Shown: positions 8,358 through 16,526 of the stretch, one piece after another
Layout of the letters: each line of letters begins with the position of its first letter
How positions within the stretch are numbered: position 1 is the stretch's first letter
Assembly (NCBI RefSeq): GCF_022919715.1
Contig: NZ_CP095042.1
Coordinates: 1,488,001-1,552,000, forward strand
From: Agromyces sp. H17E-10
GTDB taxonomy: Bacteria > Actinomycetota > Actinomycetes > Actinomycetales > Microbacteriaceae
Length of the DNA stretch: 64,000 nt
Reading direction: 5' to 3'
The notes under the pieces: model-generated
What the model saw: only the letters and a program-made list of their open reading frames with translations
Told to the model about the DNA's origin: nothing
Databases searched by the model: none
Translations under genes and position numbers: made by a program

Positions 8358-9092
8358 ATGATCCAGCGCAACGACCTGCTCGCCGTACTGATCGACGCCG
8401 ACAACGTGCCACCGTGGAAGATCGGTGCCGTCCTTGCCGAGGTCGCACGTCTCGGCACTGCTTCAGTGAAGCGTGTGTACGGCGACTGGACCATGCCGAA
8501 TCTCGGCAGCTGGAAGACGGTCGCGAGCGAGCACGTGATCCAGCCGATGCAGCAGTTCGCCAACACCACCGGCAAGAACTCAACCGACAGTGCGCTGATC
8601 ATCGACGCAATGGACCTGCTCTACACGCGGAGGTTCCAGGGGTTCTGTATCGTCTCGTCCGACAGCGACTTCACCCGCCTCGCGTCACGCATCCGTGAGG
8701 ATGGCGTGGCCGTGTACGGGTTCGGCGAGCGGAAGACGCCCGAATCGCTTCGCAACGCGTGCGATCGGTTCACGTATCTCGACGTGCTCGAGGAGCCCGA
8801 AGCGGAGAACACGGCGGCCGTGCTCACCCCAGTCCCGACTTCGAAGTTGCGCACCCACGGAAAGCTCGTCTCCGGACTCCGCGCGAGCGTTGCCTCGGCC
8901 TCCGGAGAGGACGGATGGGCGAGTCTCAGCGCCGTCGGCAACTTGATGCGGAGTCAGCAACCCGACTTCGACTCGCGCAACTGGGGCTACGCGAAGCTCT
9001 CAGAGCTCGTACGTGCGACCGAACTCTTCGTCGTCGAGACGTCGCCGAGCGGCGTCATCCGCCTTCGCGCCAAGAGCAAGAACGGCAACTGA
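8358..9092 (+). CDS. NYN-domain putative RNase with OST-HTH/LOTUS domain
   Basis: A 244-residue protein of the LabA/YacP-like NYN class. Residues 1-145 form the PIN-like nuclease core with the expected acidic residues: LIDADN (D13, D15), NSTDSAL (D77) and SSDSDF (D102, D104). Residues about 165-240 match an OST-HTH/LOTUS winged-helix RNA-binding domain (WASLSAVGNLMRSQQPDF ... YAKLSELVRA). The family is thought to be metal-dependent ribonuclease, often with regulatory roles. Start ATG 8358; no strong ribosome binding site is seen. It is divergent from flp across the dyad region and convergent with the prepilin peptidase gene (5-bp gap), so it sits inside the pilus locus. No direct evidence ties it to pilus control. 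Confidence 0.82.
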   Translation: MIQRNDLLAVLIDADNVPPWKIGAVLAEVARLGTASVKRVYGDWTMPNLGSWKTVASEHVIQPMQQFANTTGKNSTDSALIIDAMDLLYTRRFQGFCIVSSDSDFTRLASRIREDGVAVYGFGERKTPESLRNACDRFTYLDVLEEPEAENTAAVLTPVPTSKLRTHGKLVSGLRASVASASGEDGWASLSAVGNLMRSQQPDFDSRNWGYAKLSELVRATELFVVETSPSGVIRLRAKSKNGN

Positions 9093-9097
9093 CGCCG

Positions 9098-9763
9098 TCA
9101 GCCAGCCGCGAGCAACACCGCCACAACCGCGCCCGCCAGCATCGACGGCCCGAACGGAATCGACCCCCGCAGCGTCACCTTGCGCAGCGCGAGCGCGATG
9201 AGCGAGATGACGCCGCCGATCACGAACGCGGCGAGCAGCGCGACGAGCCACGCCGACAGCCCGAACCAGCCGGCCAGCAGGCCGATCGCGAGTGCGAGCT
9301 TGACATCGCCCATGCCCATCGACGACGGAGAGATGAGTGCGAGCACGAAATAGGCGATGAACATGGCGGATGCTCCGGCCAGCGCCCACACGAGCCGCAT
9401 CCACTCCCCCGTGGCCCACGTGGCGGGAACGAGCAGCACCCCGACGGTCGCGAGCGCGGGAAAGACGACCGCGTTCGGCAGCCGCTTCTCGGCGAGATCG
9501 ACGATCGACAGCACCGTCGCGAACGCGGCGAACGCCAGCAGAGCCGGCAGCAGCCAGTAGTCGCCGGCCGCGACGACTCGCCACGCGAGCAGACTGAAGG
9601 CCACCCCGGCGGTCACGGCCGATGCGATGCGGATCGTGCGCCGCGGCATCCGGTCGTGCTTCATCGAGTGCTCGGCCCACCTCGTCAACGGCCACCATCC
9701 GAGCGCGAACCCGACGGCCGCGGCAACCAGAGCGGCGACGATCGCCGGCAGGTCGAGGAGCAT
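9098..9763 (-). CDS. tadV: A24 prepilin peptidase (TadV/CpaA)
   Basis: A 221-residue polytopic membrane aspartyl protease of the A24 family. The two catalytic Asp are visible at D89 (SIVDLAEKRLPN) and D153 (MGMGDVKLA, the GxGD motif). It lacks the N-terminal Cys-rich methylase domain of PilD, although its N-terminal helix (ALGWWPLTRW) makes it longer than minimal CpaA. It would cleave Flp and TadE leaders at the membrane. It is on the same strand as the pilus operon but separated from it by the NYN gene and is probably transcribed separately. Confidence 0.9.
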   Translation of the reverse strand: MLLDLPAIVAALVAAAVGFALGWWPLTRWAEHSMKHDRMPRRTIRIASAVTAGVAFSLLAWRVVAAGDYWLLPALLAFAAFATVLSIVDLAEKRLPNAVVFPALATVGVLLVPATWATGEWMRLVWALAGASAMFIAYFVLALISPSSMGMGDVKLALAIGLLAGWFGLSAWLVALLAAFVIGGVISLIALALRKVTLRGSIPFGPSMLAGAVVAVLLAAG

Positions 9764-9788
9764 GCTGAGCAGCGTAGCGGCAACGCGG

Positions 9789-10106
9789 TCAGCCGCGCCG
9801 CCGCACCGCGTTCGCGTACACCCACACGAAGTTGTCGTGCCGGGTCGCGGGGTCGGGATACTTCACGAGCACGGCACCGTTGGTCCAAGCGATCGCCGTG
9901 CCCTCCACCTCGCGCGGCTCCTCGTAGGCGACGCGGTACCGCACCGTCGCCGTCACGGGCACGGCCTCGCGAGCGTCGTTGCGGCGCCCTGTACGACGCA
10001 CCTCGGAGGTCGTGAGCGACACGGGCGAACCGCGCTTCGCCTGCTCGAGCTGCAGCTCGTCGGTGCGCTGGTCGGCACGCTCGGGGTATCGGTGGTTCGC
10101 GCCCAC
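9789..10106 (-). CDS. conserved hypothetical protein, coupled to DUF6504 gene
   Basis: A 105-residue soluble protein I do not recognise. It has a basic/acidic helical start (YPERADQRTDELQLEQAKRG) and a beta-rich C-terminal half (VTATVRYRVAYEEPREVEG TAIAWTNGAVLVKY split by a turn, then HDNFVWVYANAVRRRG). The GTG start at 10106 overlaps the stop of the upstream gene as TAGTG, so the two are translationally coupled. By position it would share that gene's SOS-type control. The C-terminal pattern resembles small proteins that recognise a ligand through a beta-barrel, but no function is claimed. Confidence 0.65.
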   Translation of the reverse strand: MGANHRYPERADQRTDELQLEQAKRGSPVSLTTSEVRRTGRRNDAREAVPVTATVRYRVAYEEPREVEGTAIAWTNGAVLVKYPDPATRHDNFVWVYANAVRRRG

Positions 10107-10384
10107 TACGCGTACGTCGCTTCGACGACCCAGCCCGACGGCGCGAGCCGCAGGTCGAACACGAGCACGTCGTGGGCGTCGGTGCGCCCCGTCACCCGCC
10201 AGCCCGGCGCGAGCAGCACGTCGACCGGAGGATGACTGATGCCCGACGGCCATTCGGGCTGCCTGGCGAGCGCCGTCGGGGTGTCGATCACCCGATATCG
10301 GATGCCTCGATAGACGAGCCGCACCGGGCGCTCCGCGCCGTCGAGCCAGACGGCCACAGGTTCTGCGTCGCTGATCGTGAGCAT
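10106..10384 (-). CDS. DUF6504-like protein under an SOS-type box
   Basis: A 92-residue protein with the pattern PVAVWLDGAERPVRLVYRGIRYRVIDTPT followed by HPPVDVLLAPGWRVTGRT (two separate blocks), as in DUF6504 proteins. As far as I recall, DUF6504 genes accompany ImuB-like Y-family polymerases and DnaE2 in related actinobacteria; those genes are not in this window. I chose ATG 10384 because GAGGAGG lies 5 nt upstream; an ATG one codon earlier (10387) is too close to it. A near-perfect LexA-type box lies 19 nt upstream. It forms a two-gene unit with the coupled hypothetical gene. A role in damage-induced repair is inferred from the box and family context only. Confidence 0.7.
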   Translation of the reverse strand: MLTISDAEPVAVWLDGAERPVRLVYRGIRYRVIDTPTALARQPEWPSGISHPPVDVLLAPGWRVTGRTDAHDVLVFDLRLAPSGWVVEATYA

Positions 10385-10402
10385 CATGACCTCCTCACAG
10401 AT

Positions 10403-10418
10403 TCGAACTGATGTTCGA
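10403..10418. promoter_or_regulatory. SOS box (LexA-type operator)
   Basis: TCGAAC-TGAT-GTTCGA is a perfect 6-bp dyad with a 4-bp spacer and matches the Gram-positive/actinobacterial LexA consensus (CGAACN4GTTCG). Symmetry extends one more base each side (10402-10419). It lies 19 bp before the DUF6504 start, close to where RNA polymerase would bind. Confidence 0.8.
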
Positions 10419-10579
10419 AACTGTAGGCGACGAAGTCGCGACACGCCAACACGGATGAGACGAGCGGCCGGCCCTACTCACGGCCGATGCACAGGCGCGA
10501 AGGGGTGCCGCCGCCGGCCGGCCCACGTAGTCTGGGCAGACCCTCACGGGTCACCGACCGAGCCTCCGAAGGAGCCGAC

Positions 10580-10762
10580 ATGAGCGCCTACGTCATCGCC
10601 CTCGTCACCACCGGTGCGATCACCGCCGCTGCCGCCCTGGTCGGCCTCGTCGCCGTGATGAATCATCGTCGGCCGCTCACCGCCAAGGCGCACGACCCGC
10701 AGCTGCAGCGCGAGCTCGCCGAGGTGCAGCGCCAGATCGACCGGGGCCGCAACAGCCTCTGA
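10580..10762 (+). CDS. small single-pass membrane protein
   Basis: A 60-residue protein starting at ATG 10580 behind GAAGGAGCCGAC. Residues 4-27 form a membrane helix (YVIALVTTGAITAAAALVGL), followed by a charged, helical cytoplasmic tail (LQRELAEVQRQIDRG) likely to form a short coiled coil. The family is not recognised. It stands alone between the SOS unit and a lipoprotein gene. Confidence 0.7.
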   Translation: MSAYVIALVTTGAITAAAALVGLVAVMNHRRPLTAKAHDPQLQRELAEVQRQIDRGRNSL

Positions 10763-10838
10763 CGCCGTCGGCGCCACGATCGGCCGGCACCCTCTGCAGG
10801 TCTGCTTCACCACCGATCACCCGGAGCGAATCCCTCCT

Positions 10839-10897
10839 GGGGCGGCATCCTCGCGAGGGGTTTCGAGACGATCGCTGCGCTCGCTCCTCAACCCACC
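10839..10897. repeat. dispersed repeat, single-arm form
   Basis: GGTTTCGAGACG-(ATCGCTGCGCTCG)-CTCCTCAACCC lies between two genes. Its left flank (GGGGCGGCATCCTCGCGAGG) is nearly the same as the flank of the copy at 16457-16513, so the conserved unit there is ~58 bp. Confidence 0.8.
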
Positions 10898-10945
10898 CGA
10901 ACGCAGTTCGTTGACGCCTCGGCGACACCGGCGCACCATGGAACA

Positions 10946-11509
10946 GTGAACGCCGGACGCCTCGGTGGCGCCGCCGCACTCGTGTGCGGTGCGGGCCTCT
11001 GCGCCCTCGCGCTGACGGGCTGCGCGGCGAGCGCGCCCGGCGCGCCGACGCTCACCGCGAGCACGCCTGTGACGAGCGCGACCTCGCCTGCGTCATCCCC
11101 GCCGTCGCCCGTCACCGAGATCGCGTTCGCCGACCTCATCGCCGACCCCGAAGCGCACCTCGGCGAACCGGTGCGACTCGTCGGCACCGTGCACTTCCTT
11201 TCGGAGTGCCCGCCGCCCGGCGCGACCCCGAGCGCATGCGTGCTGATGGGGTACGTCGCCTCCCCCGACCAGCGCAGCTTCGGCGCATCGGATGCCGCCC
11301 GCGCAGTCCCCCTCGCAGAAGGCGGGCGCAGAGTCTCCTGCAACGAGGGCGAGGCGACCGGCGGGTCCGCCGTGGCATGCGGCGACTGGATCGCCGGGAC
11401 GGCCTACGAACTCGACGGCGCGCTCGAGCGCCAGGTTCTCGGCGGTCGTGAGACTGACGCCGTGCAGTTCGACGTCGTCGAGAAGACGGTCGATTCGCCC
11501 GCGGGCTGA
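10946..11509 (+). CDS. putative lipoprotein
   Basis: A 187-residue exported protein starting at GTG 10946. It has a lipoprotein signal peptide ending in a lipobox (LALTGC), a Ser/Thr/Pro-rich linker (about 30-57) as usual for wall-spanning lipoproteins, and a compact domain containing three further Cys (SECPPP, SACVL, VSCNEGEA, VACGDW region). The domain starts with FADLIADPEAHLGEPVRLVG, which resembles OB-fold/tRNA-binding-like exported domains where a 'hold-off period for membranes' pattern is common, but I cannot assign a family. A GGGCGG...CCGCCC hairpin follows 73 bp after its stop. Confidence 0.7.
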   Translation: MNAGRLGGAAALVCGAGLCALALTGCAASAPGAPTLTASTPVTSATSPASSPPSPVTEIAFADLIADPEAHLGEPVRLVGTVHFLSECPPPGATPSACVLMGYVASPDQRSFGASDAARAVPLAEGGRRVSCNEGEATGGSAVACGDWIAGTAYELDGALERQVLGGRETDAVQFDVVEKTVDSPAG

Positions 11510-11582
11510 GCGATCGTGCTCCGTGCGGCCCCGTCCCGAACGCGATCGCGCACCATGACCCCCGAACCCTCCCGAACTGGGG

Positions 11583-11602
11583 GCGGCGAAACGTCCGCCC
11601 GC
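11583..11602 (+). terminator. hairpin after lipoprotein gene
   Basis: GGGCGG and CCGCCC arms enclose an 8-base loop, 73 bp downstream of the lipoprotein stop and upstream of the next promoter region. No U-tract follows, so its terminator role is tentative. Confidence 0.4.
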
Positions 11603-11656
11603 AGTGGCGGCCTGCCGTCGACAGGGCCAATATCTGCCGTGTCGAGCGCGCGATCC

Positions 11657-11666
11657 GGGGTACAGG
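11657..11666 (+). promoter_or_regulatory. GGGGTACAGG site upstream of DUF11 protein
   Basis: This decamer is identical to the one in the flp upstream region and to the one before the 2503-aa LPXTG gene. It is followed by GGCGTGTCCC, giving an imperfect dyad. It lies 50 bp before the start codon, where an operator or promoter element would be expected. Confidence 0.5.
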
Positions 11667-11716
11667 GGCGTGTCCCGGTCGCGGGGATCCTCCCCTCGCG
11701 CGCCTTGGGGGTCATC

Positions 11717-14700
11717 ATGTCCGAGCCGAACGCTGCCCACCCGTCTCGCCGCTTGCGTCCGATCAGGCTCGCGGCCGCCGTCGCGGCGATCGCGCTCGTC
11801 GGTGCCGGCCTGTTCGCCGCGCCCGCGGGTGCCGCGACGATCGACGCCGACTACGACGCGCTGGGCCCGTCGCCGATCACCGGCGGCCAGGTCGAGAGCG
11901 TCGCGCCGAACGACGAGGTCGCCGGAGCGGTGCAGACCGTCGTCGCGCACCCGAGCGATCCGAACGTCGCGTGGGTCGGCACCGTCAACGGCGGCGTCTG
12001 GCGCACCATGAACGCGACCGCGAACTCGCCGACCTGGACGCCACTGACCGACCAGCAGGCGAGCCTCTCGATCGGCGCCCTCGAGCTCGACCCCACGGTC
12101 GCGACCAACACCGTGCTGCTCGCCGGCATCGGCCGGGTCAGTTCGTTCGGCCGAATCTCCGGGCCGCTCAACGGACTGCTCCGCACCGCCGACGGCGGCA
12201 CCACGTGGACACCGCTCGGCGGCGCGCAGCTCGCCGGCGAGAGCATCTCGGGTGTCGCACCCCGCGGCACGACGATCGTCGTGTCGTCCAACGCCAACAG
12301 CAACGTCTTCGGCGCCGGGCAGGGCGGCATCTTCCGCAGCACGAACAGCGGAACGACCTTCACCCGCCTCTCGGGCAACGGCACGAGCGGCCTGCCGAAC
12401 ATCGGCGTCTTCGACCTCGTCGGCGACCCGTCGAACCCCGCCGTACTGTACGCGGGCTCACAGCAGGGCATCTTCCTCAGCACCGACACCGGTGCGACCT
12501 GGAGCAACGTCACCAACCAGGTCACCGGCATCTCGAACGCGACGACGAACAACCTCGAACTCGCCGTGCACAACTCGGCGGGCAACAACGTCGTCTACGC
12601 CGGCGTCGTCAACTCCGGCCAGCTCAACGGGCTCTGGCGATCGACGAACCAGGGCACCAACTGGACGCAGCTCGACACGCCCGTCACCAACGAGGGCGGC
12701 GCGATCGTCGGCCTCCAGCCGCGCGAGAAGCCGGGCGGCCAGGGCGGCGTGCACTTCTCGATCGTCGCCGACCCGGGCGACCCGACCCTCGTCTACGTCG
12801 GCGGTGACCGGCAGCCGCTCGACCAAGGAGCCAACACCGGCAACTTCCCGAACTCGATCGGCGCGAACACGTTCAGCGGTCGCCTGTTCCGGTGCGACTC
12901 AGCGCTCGCGGCGAACGCGCAGTGCACTCCGCTGACCCACAACGGCACGACCGACAACAGCGCCCCGCACGCCGACTCGCGCGAGATGGTGTTCGACGCG
13001 AACGGCGACATTCTCGAGGGTGACGACGGCGGCGTCTACCGCCAGACCGACCCGTCGACGACGAACGGCGAATGGCGCTCGCTCAACGGCAACCTGCAGA
13101 TCAGCGAACACCATTCCTGCGACTACGACAGCGTCGGCGACCTCGTGCTGTGCGGCGACCAGGACACCGGCGCGGCCGAGCAGTCGGCTTCGGGCAGCAC
13201 GAGCTGGGCCGAGCTGAGCGCCGGCGACGGCGGCTTCGTCGCCGTCAACGACGCGGGTGCGTCGTCGATCCGGTTCAGCAGCTCCAACAGCTTCGGCGCC
13301 GGCTCGTTCCTGCGCCGCACCTGCACGGCGGCAAACGTGTGCGCGAACTCCGCGCCCGGGTTCAACGTCGTCGGTCAGGGCCAGACGATCCAGAACTTCG
13401 ACACGACGCTGCCGCTCTACACGCCGCTCGCGATCAACACGATCGATCCGACGCGGTTCATCGTGACGTCGAACCGTGTCTACGAGTCGACCGATTCGCT
13501 CGACAACCTCAACATCATCGTCAACGGACTCGGCGGCCCCGCGAACAACCTCACGAGCACCACTCGGGCGATCGCCTACGGTGGCCGCGCCGGCGGCGCC
13601 GACAACCCGGGCGTGCTCTGGTTCGGCGACTCGACCGGTCAGTTGTTCCTGCGCAGTGCGGGCGCAGGTGCACCCGCGGCACTGCCGGGCTGGACGAACG
13701 GCGTCACGACCGACATCGTGCTCAACCCCGAGAACTGGGCCGACGCGTTCGTCTCGACGGGCGCTCGCGTGTTCCGCACCGTCGACGCCGGGGCGACCTT
13801 CACCGAGGTGACGGGCAACCTCGGCGGGCTCGCCCCCGGAGCCAACGTGCGCTCGCTCGAGATCGTGCCGGTGCCCGGAACGAACGTGCTCGCGCTGCTC
13901 GCCGGCACCGACGCCGGGGTGTTCGTCAGCCAGACCCAGAACCTCGGCGTCTGGGCCGAGCTCGGTTCGGGCCTGCCGAACACGATCGCGTTCGACCTGC
14001 ACGTCGACCCGGCCGACGACGTGCTGCTCGTCGGCACCATGGGTCGCGGCAGTTGGCTCGTCGACGACATCTCCGATGTCATCCCCGTCTCCGACCTCCG
14101 CGTCACCAAGACCGACTCGCCCGACCCGGTCATCGCCGGCGAAGAACTCTTCTACACGGTGACGGTGACGAACGACGGTCCGGATGCCGCGGCCGGAGCC
14201 GTGGTCGTCGACAGCCTCCCGCCTGAGGTCGACTACCTCTCCGACGACGGCGACTGCACCTACGACGCGCTCGACCACCAGCTGACGTGCACGATGGGCG
14301 ACATCCCCGTCGGCGAGAGCCGGTCGTTCGTCATCAAGACCCGAGTCCACTCCGACACCGTCGTCGGTGAAGACGACGGCACCCTGCGCATCGAGAACGT
14401 CGTCTCGGTCTCGAGCGCGAGCGTCGACGGCGACCTGAGCGACAACACCTTCACGCAGCGCACCTTCGTACAGGAGCGCAGCGACCTCGAGGTGACGAAG
14501 GTGTGCAAGCCCGACGGCGAACTGCCCGCCGGCCAGACGGGCACTTGCACGATCTTCGTCGACAACCACGGCCCGTCGTCGGCCCGCGACATCGTCGTCA
14601 CCGACACGAACCTGAGCGACGGCGACTTCGCCATCGGCACCGTGACACCCAGCCAGGGCACCTGCGGTGCGCCGGCGAACGGCGTGATCACGTGCACCAT

Positions 14701-16099
14701 CGGCGATCTCGCGGCGGCCTCGCCCACCGCGACCGGGCGCGCGACGATCGTCGTCGAGGTCTCGGCGACCGAAGACGTCGACATCAACGACGTCGTCACC
14801 GTGAACTCGCCGACGCCCGACCCCGTCACGTCGAACAACAAGGCGCAGGAGTCGATCAACGTCAAGGCGGTCACCGACCTCTCGGTCGACAAGACCGGCC
14901 CGGCCACCGCGACCGCCGGAACCGACATCACCTACACGATCGCGATCCAGAACCACGGACCGTCGACCGCGACCGGCGTCGTCGTGACCGACGACCTCTC
15001 GGCCGGCGTGCAGATCCTCGCGGTCAGCGGTACCGGCGGAGCGACCTGCAATGCCGGGGTGCCGGGCGACTCGACCCGACCCACTCGATGCTCGTTCGGC
15101 AACCTCGCGCCGAACGCCGCGAGGACCATGACGATCGACGTGCGCATCCTTCCCGACTTCATCGGGCCGCTGCACGACGACGCCCGCGTCTCGAGCGACA
15201 CCTTCGACGACGACCTGGCGAACAACCTCGACACCGTCGCCACCGAAGTCGCGGCATCCGCGGACCTGTCGATCACCAAGAGCGACTCGCCCGACCCGGT
15301 CATCGCCGGCGACCCGCTCACCTACACGATCACCGTGCACAACGCAGGTCCCTCGACGGCGACCGACGTCGAGATCACCGACGAGCTGCCCGACGGAACG
15401 AGCTTCGTCGAGGGAGTCGACGGCAACGGTGCGACGGTCTGCGCGCTCGTGCAACCGGGTGACGTCGTGTGCGATCTCGGCACGATGGCTCCCGGGGCGA
15501 CCGTGACGGTCTACCTGACGGTGGACACGTCGCCCTCGCTGCCGGCCGACGCCGTACTGGTGAACACCGCGACGGTCGGTTCGGCGACCCCCGACCCCGA
15601 TCCCTCAGACAACACCGCGAACGAGTCGACGGCCGTCGACACCGCGGCCGACATCTGGATCGACAAGACCGCGACCCTGAGGTCGGGTAACCCGGCACCG
15701 GTCATCGTGTACACGCTCACCGTCCACAACGACACGGGGTGCGAGTCCGACGCGCAGTCCACGCCGACGCCGAACTGCGGCACCGGCGGACCGTCCGACG
15801 CGCAGGACATCGTCGTGACCGACATCCTGCCGCTCACGGCGAAGAAGCTCGTCGTGCAGTACGTCTCGCCGCAGTGCACCTACGACAAGGTCGCACACCG
15901 GGTCACCTGCAAGGCCGACCCGCTGCCGGCCGGTGCGACGGTGCAGTTCGTGATCGAGGCGCAGGCCGCCGGCAGCGTCGGCACCATCCTCAACAAGTCG
16001 TCGGTCACGAGCACGACGCCCGACCCCGCCGCTTCGAACAACGCGAACGACGCGTCGATCGTGGTGAAGGGCGGCACCGGCAAGAACGGAAAGGGCTAG
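11717..16099 (+). CDS. secreted beta-propeller and DUF11-repeat surface protein
   Basis: A 1460-residue exported protein. The frame is open upstream to 11516, but the ATG at 11717 begins a normal signal peptide (basic RRLRPIR, hydrophobic core, cleavage near APAGA/ATID). Residues about 45-780 contain sialidase/BNR-type Asp-box repeats (RTADGGTTWTPL, RSTNSGTTFTRL, STDTGATWSNV, RSTNQGTNWTQL, RTVDAGATFTEV), predicting one or more beta-propellers. From about residue 793, five DUF11-type Ig-like modules follow (DLRVTKTDSPDP, DLEVTKVCKPDG, DLSVDKTGPAT, DLSITKSDSPDP, DIWIDKTATL). The C-terminus ends in KGGTGKNGKG with neither an LPXTG motif nor a membrane helix, so it is secreted or held non-covalently. 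Sialidase catalytic residues are not evident. Adhesion or matrix role is inferred. Confidence 0.85.
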   Translation: MSEPNAAHPSRRLRPIRLAAAVAAIALVGAGLFAAPAGAATIDADYDALGPSPITGGQVESVAPNDEVAGAVQTVVAHPSDPNVAWVGTVNGGVWRTMNATANSPTWTPLTDQQASLSIGALELDPTVATNTVLLAGIGRVSSFGRISGPLNGLLRTADGGTTWTPLGGAQLAGESISGVAPRGTTIVVSSNANSNVFGAGQGGIFRSTNSGTTFTRLSGNGTSGLPNIGVFDLVGDPSNPAVLYAGSQQGIFLSTDTGATWSNVTNQVTGISNATTNNLELAVHNSAGNNVVYAGVVNSGQLNGLWRSTNQGTNWTQLDTPVTNEGGAIVGLQPREKPGGQGGVHFSIVADPGDPTLVYVGGDRQPLDQGANTGNFPNSIGANTFSGRLFRCDSALAANAQCTPLTHNGTTDNSAPHADSREMVFDANGDILEGDDGGVYRQTDPSTTNGEWRSLNGNLQISEHHSCDYDSVGDLVLCGDQDTGAAEQSASGSTSWAELSAGDGGFVAVNDAGASSIRFSSSNSFGAGSFLRRTCTAANVCANSAPGFNVVGQGQTIQNFDTTLPLYTPLAINTIDPTRFIVTSNRVYESTDSLDNLNIIVNGLGGPANNLTSTTRAIAYGGRAGGADNPGVLWFGDSTGQLFLRSAGAGAPAALPGWTNGVTTDIVLNPENWADAFVSTGARVFRTVDAGATFTEVTGNLGGLAPGANVRSLEIVPVPGTNVLALLAGTDAGVFVSQTQNLGVWAELGSGLPNTIAFDLHVDPADDVLLVGTMGRGSWLVDDISDVIPVSDLRVTKTDSPDPVIAGEELFYTVTVTNDGPDAAAGAVVVDSLPPEVDYLSDDGDCTYDALDHQLTCTMGDIPVGESRSFVIKTRVHSDTVVGEDDGTLRIENVVSVSSASVDGDLSDNTFTQRTFVQERSDLEVTKVCKPDGELPAGQTGTCTIFVDNHGPSSARDIVVTDTNLSDGDFAIGTVTPSQGTCGAPANGVITCTIGDLAAASPTATGRATIVVEVSATEDVDINDVVTVNSPTPDPVTSNNKAQESINVKAVTDLSVDKTGPATATAGTDITYTIAIQNHGPSTATGVVVTDDLSAGVQILAVSGTGGATCNAGVPGDSTRPTRCSFGNLAPNAARTMTIDVRILPDFIGPLHDDARVSSDTFDDDLANNLDTVATEVAASADLSITKSDSPDPVIAGDPLTYTITVHNAGPSTATDVEITDELPDGTSFVEGVDGNGATVCALVQPGDVVCDLGTMAPGATVTVYLTVDTSPSLPADAVLVNTATVGSATPDPDPSDNTANESTAVDTAADIWIDKTATLRSGNPAPVIVYTLTVHNDTGCESDAQSTPTPNCGTGGPSDAQDIVVTDILPLTAKKLVVQYVSPQCTYDKVAHRVTCKADPLPAGATVQFVIEAQAAGSVGTILNKSSVTSTTPDPAASNNANDASIVVKGGTGKNGKG

Positions 16100-16126
16100 C
16101 CCCCGACCCCGCCCAGCGGCGACCGA

Positions 16127-16456
16127 TCAGCCGTGCAACGCGAGCAGCAGCCGCCCCGCTTCGAGCGCATGCACCGCGTGCTGAACTCGCGCGGCGATGT
16201 ACACGATGCCGCCCGGTGAGAGCTCGGTCGATTCATCGCCCGCCTCGACCCGGAACCGGCCGGCGAGGCACTGCACCGTGATCGGCACCGCGGCGCTGTG
16301 CTCGGTCAGCGCCTCACCGGTGTCGAACGCGAGGTGCATGAGCCGCACCCCGTCGGCCTTCAGCACCCGGGCCGAGCTGACCCGGCCCGCAACGATCGGA
16401 TTCTCCGAGGCCAGATCGTCGCCTGCCACGGCCACGACGACGAACGAATCACTCAT
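16127..16456 (-). CDS. small cupin-domain protein
   Basis: A 109-residue single-domain cupin. Most of the protein is a conserved beta-barrel (MHLAFDTGEALTEHSAAVP, QCLAGRFRVEAG, STELSPGGIVYIAARVQHAV). Compared with metal cupins, the first motif retains only a His after TE, and the second has a single His, so metal binding is uncertain. Similar small cupins act as ligand or metal sensors or in small-molecule chemistry. It is convergent with the large surface gene (27-bp gap) and lies before the fprA gene with one repeat copy between them. Confidence 0.78.
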   Translation of the reverse strand: MSDSFVVVAVAGDDLASENPIVAGRVSSARVLKADGVRLMHLAFDTGEALTEHSAAVPITVQCLAGRFRVEAGDESTELSPGGIVYIAARVQHAVHALEAGRLLLALHG

Positions 16457-16513
16457 GGGGCGACATCCTCTCGACAGGGGTTTCGAGACGCTCGCTGCGC
16501 TCGCTCCTCAGCC
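16457..16513. repeat. dispersed repeat, single-arm form
   Basis: GGTTTCGAGACG-(CTCGCTGCGCTCG)-CTCCTCAGCCC with the flank GGGGCGACATCCTCTCGACA, nearly matching the copy at 10839-10897. It begins directly at the cupin gene start and ends 13 bp before the fprA stop. Confidence 0.8.
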
Positions 16514-16526
16514 CGCGAAACGCGGT

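Noticed and set aside
8759..10015. Plus-strand 418-codon Arg/Glu-rich frame
   Set aside because: It overlaps three well-supported genes (NYN, tadV, hypothetical) and is out of frame with all of them.
12899..15454. Minus-strand 851-codon frame inside the DUF11 gene
   Set aside because: Antisense shadow; the plus-strand frame has a signal peptide, Asp-boxes and DUF11 modules.
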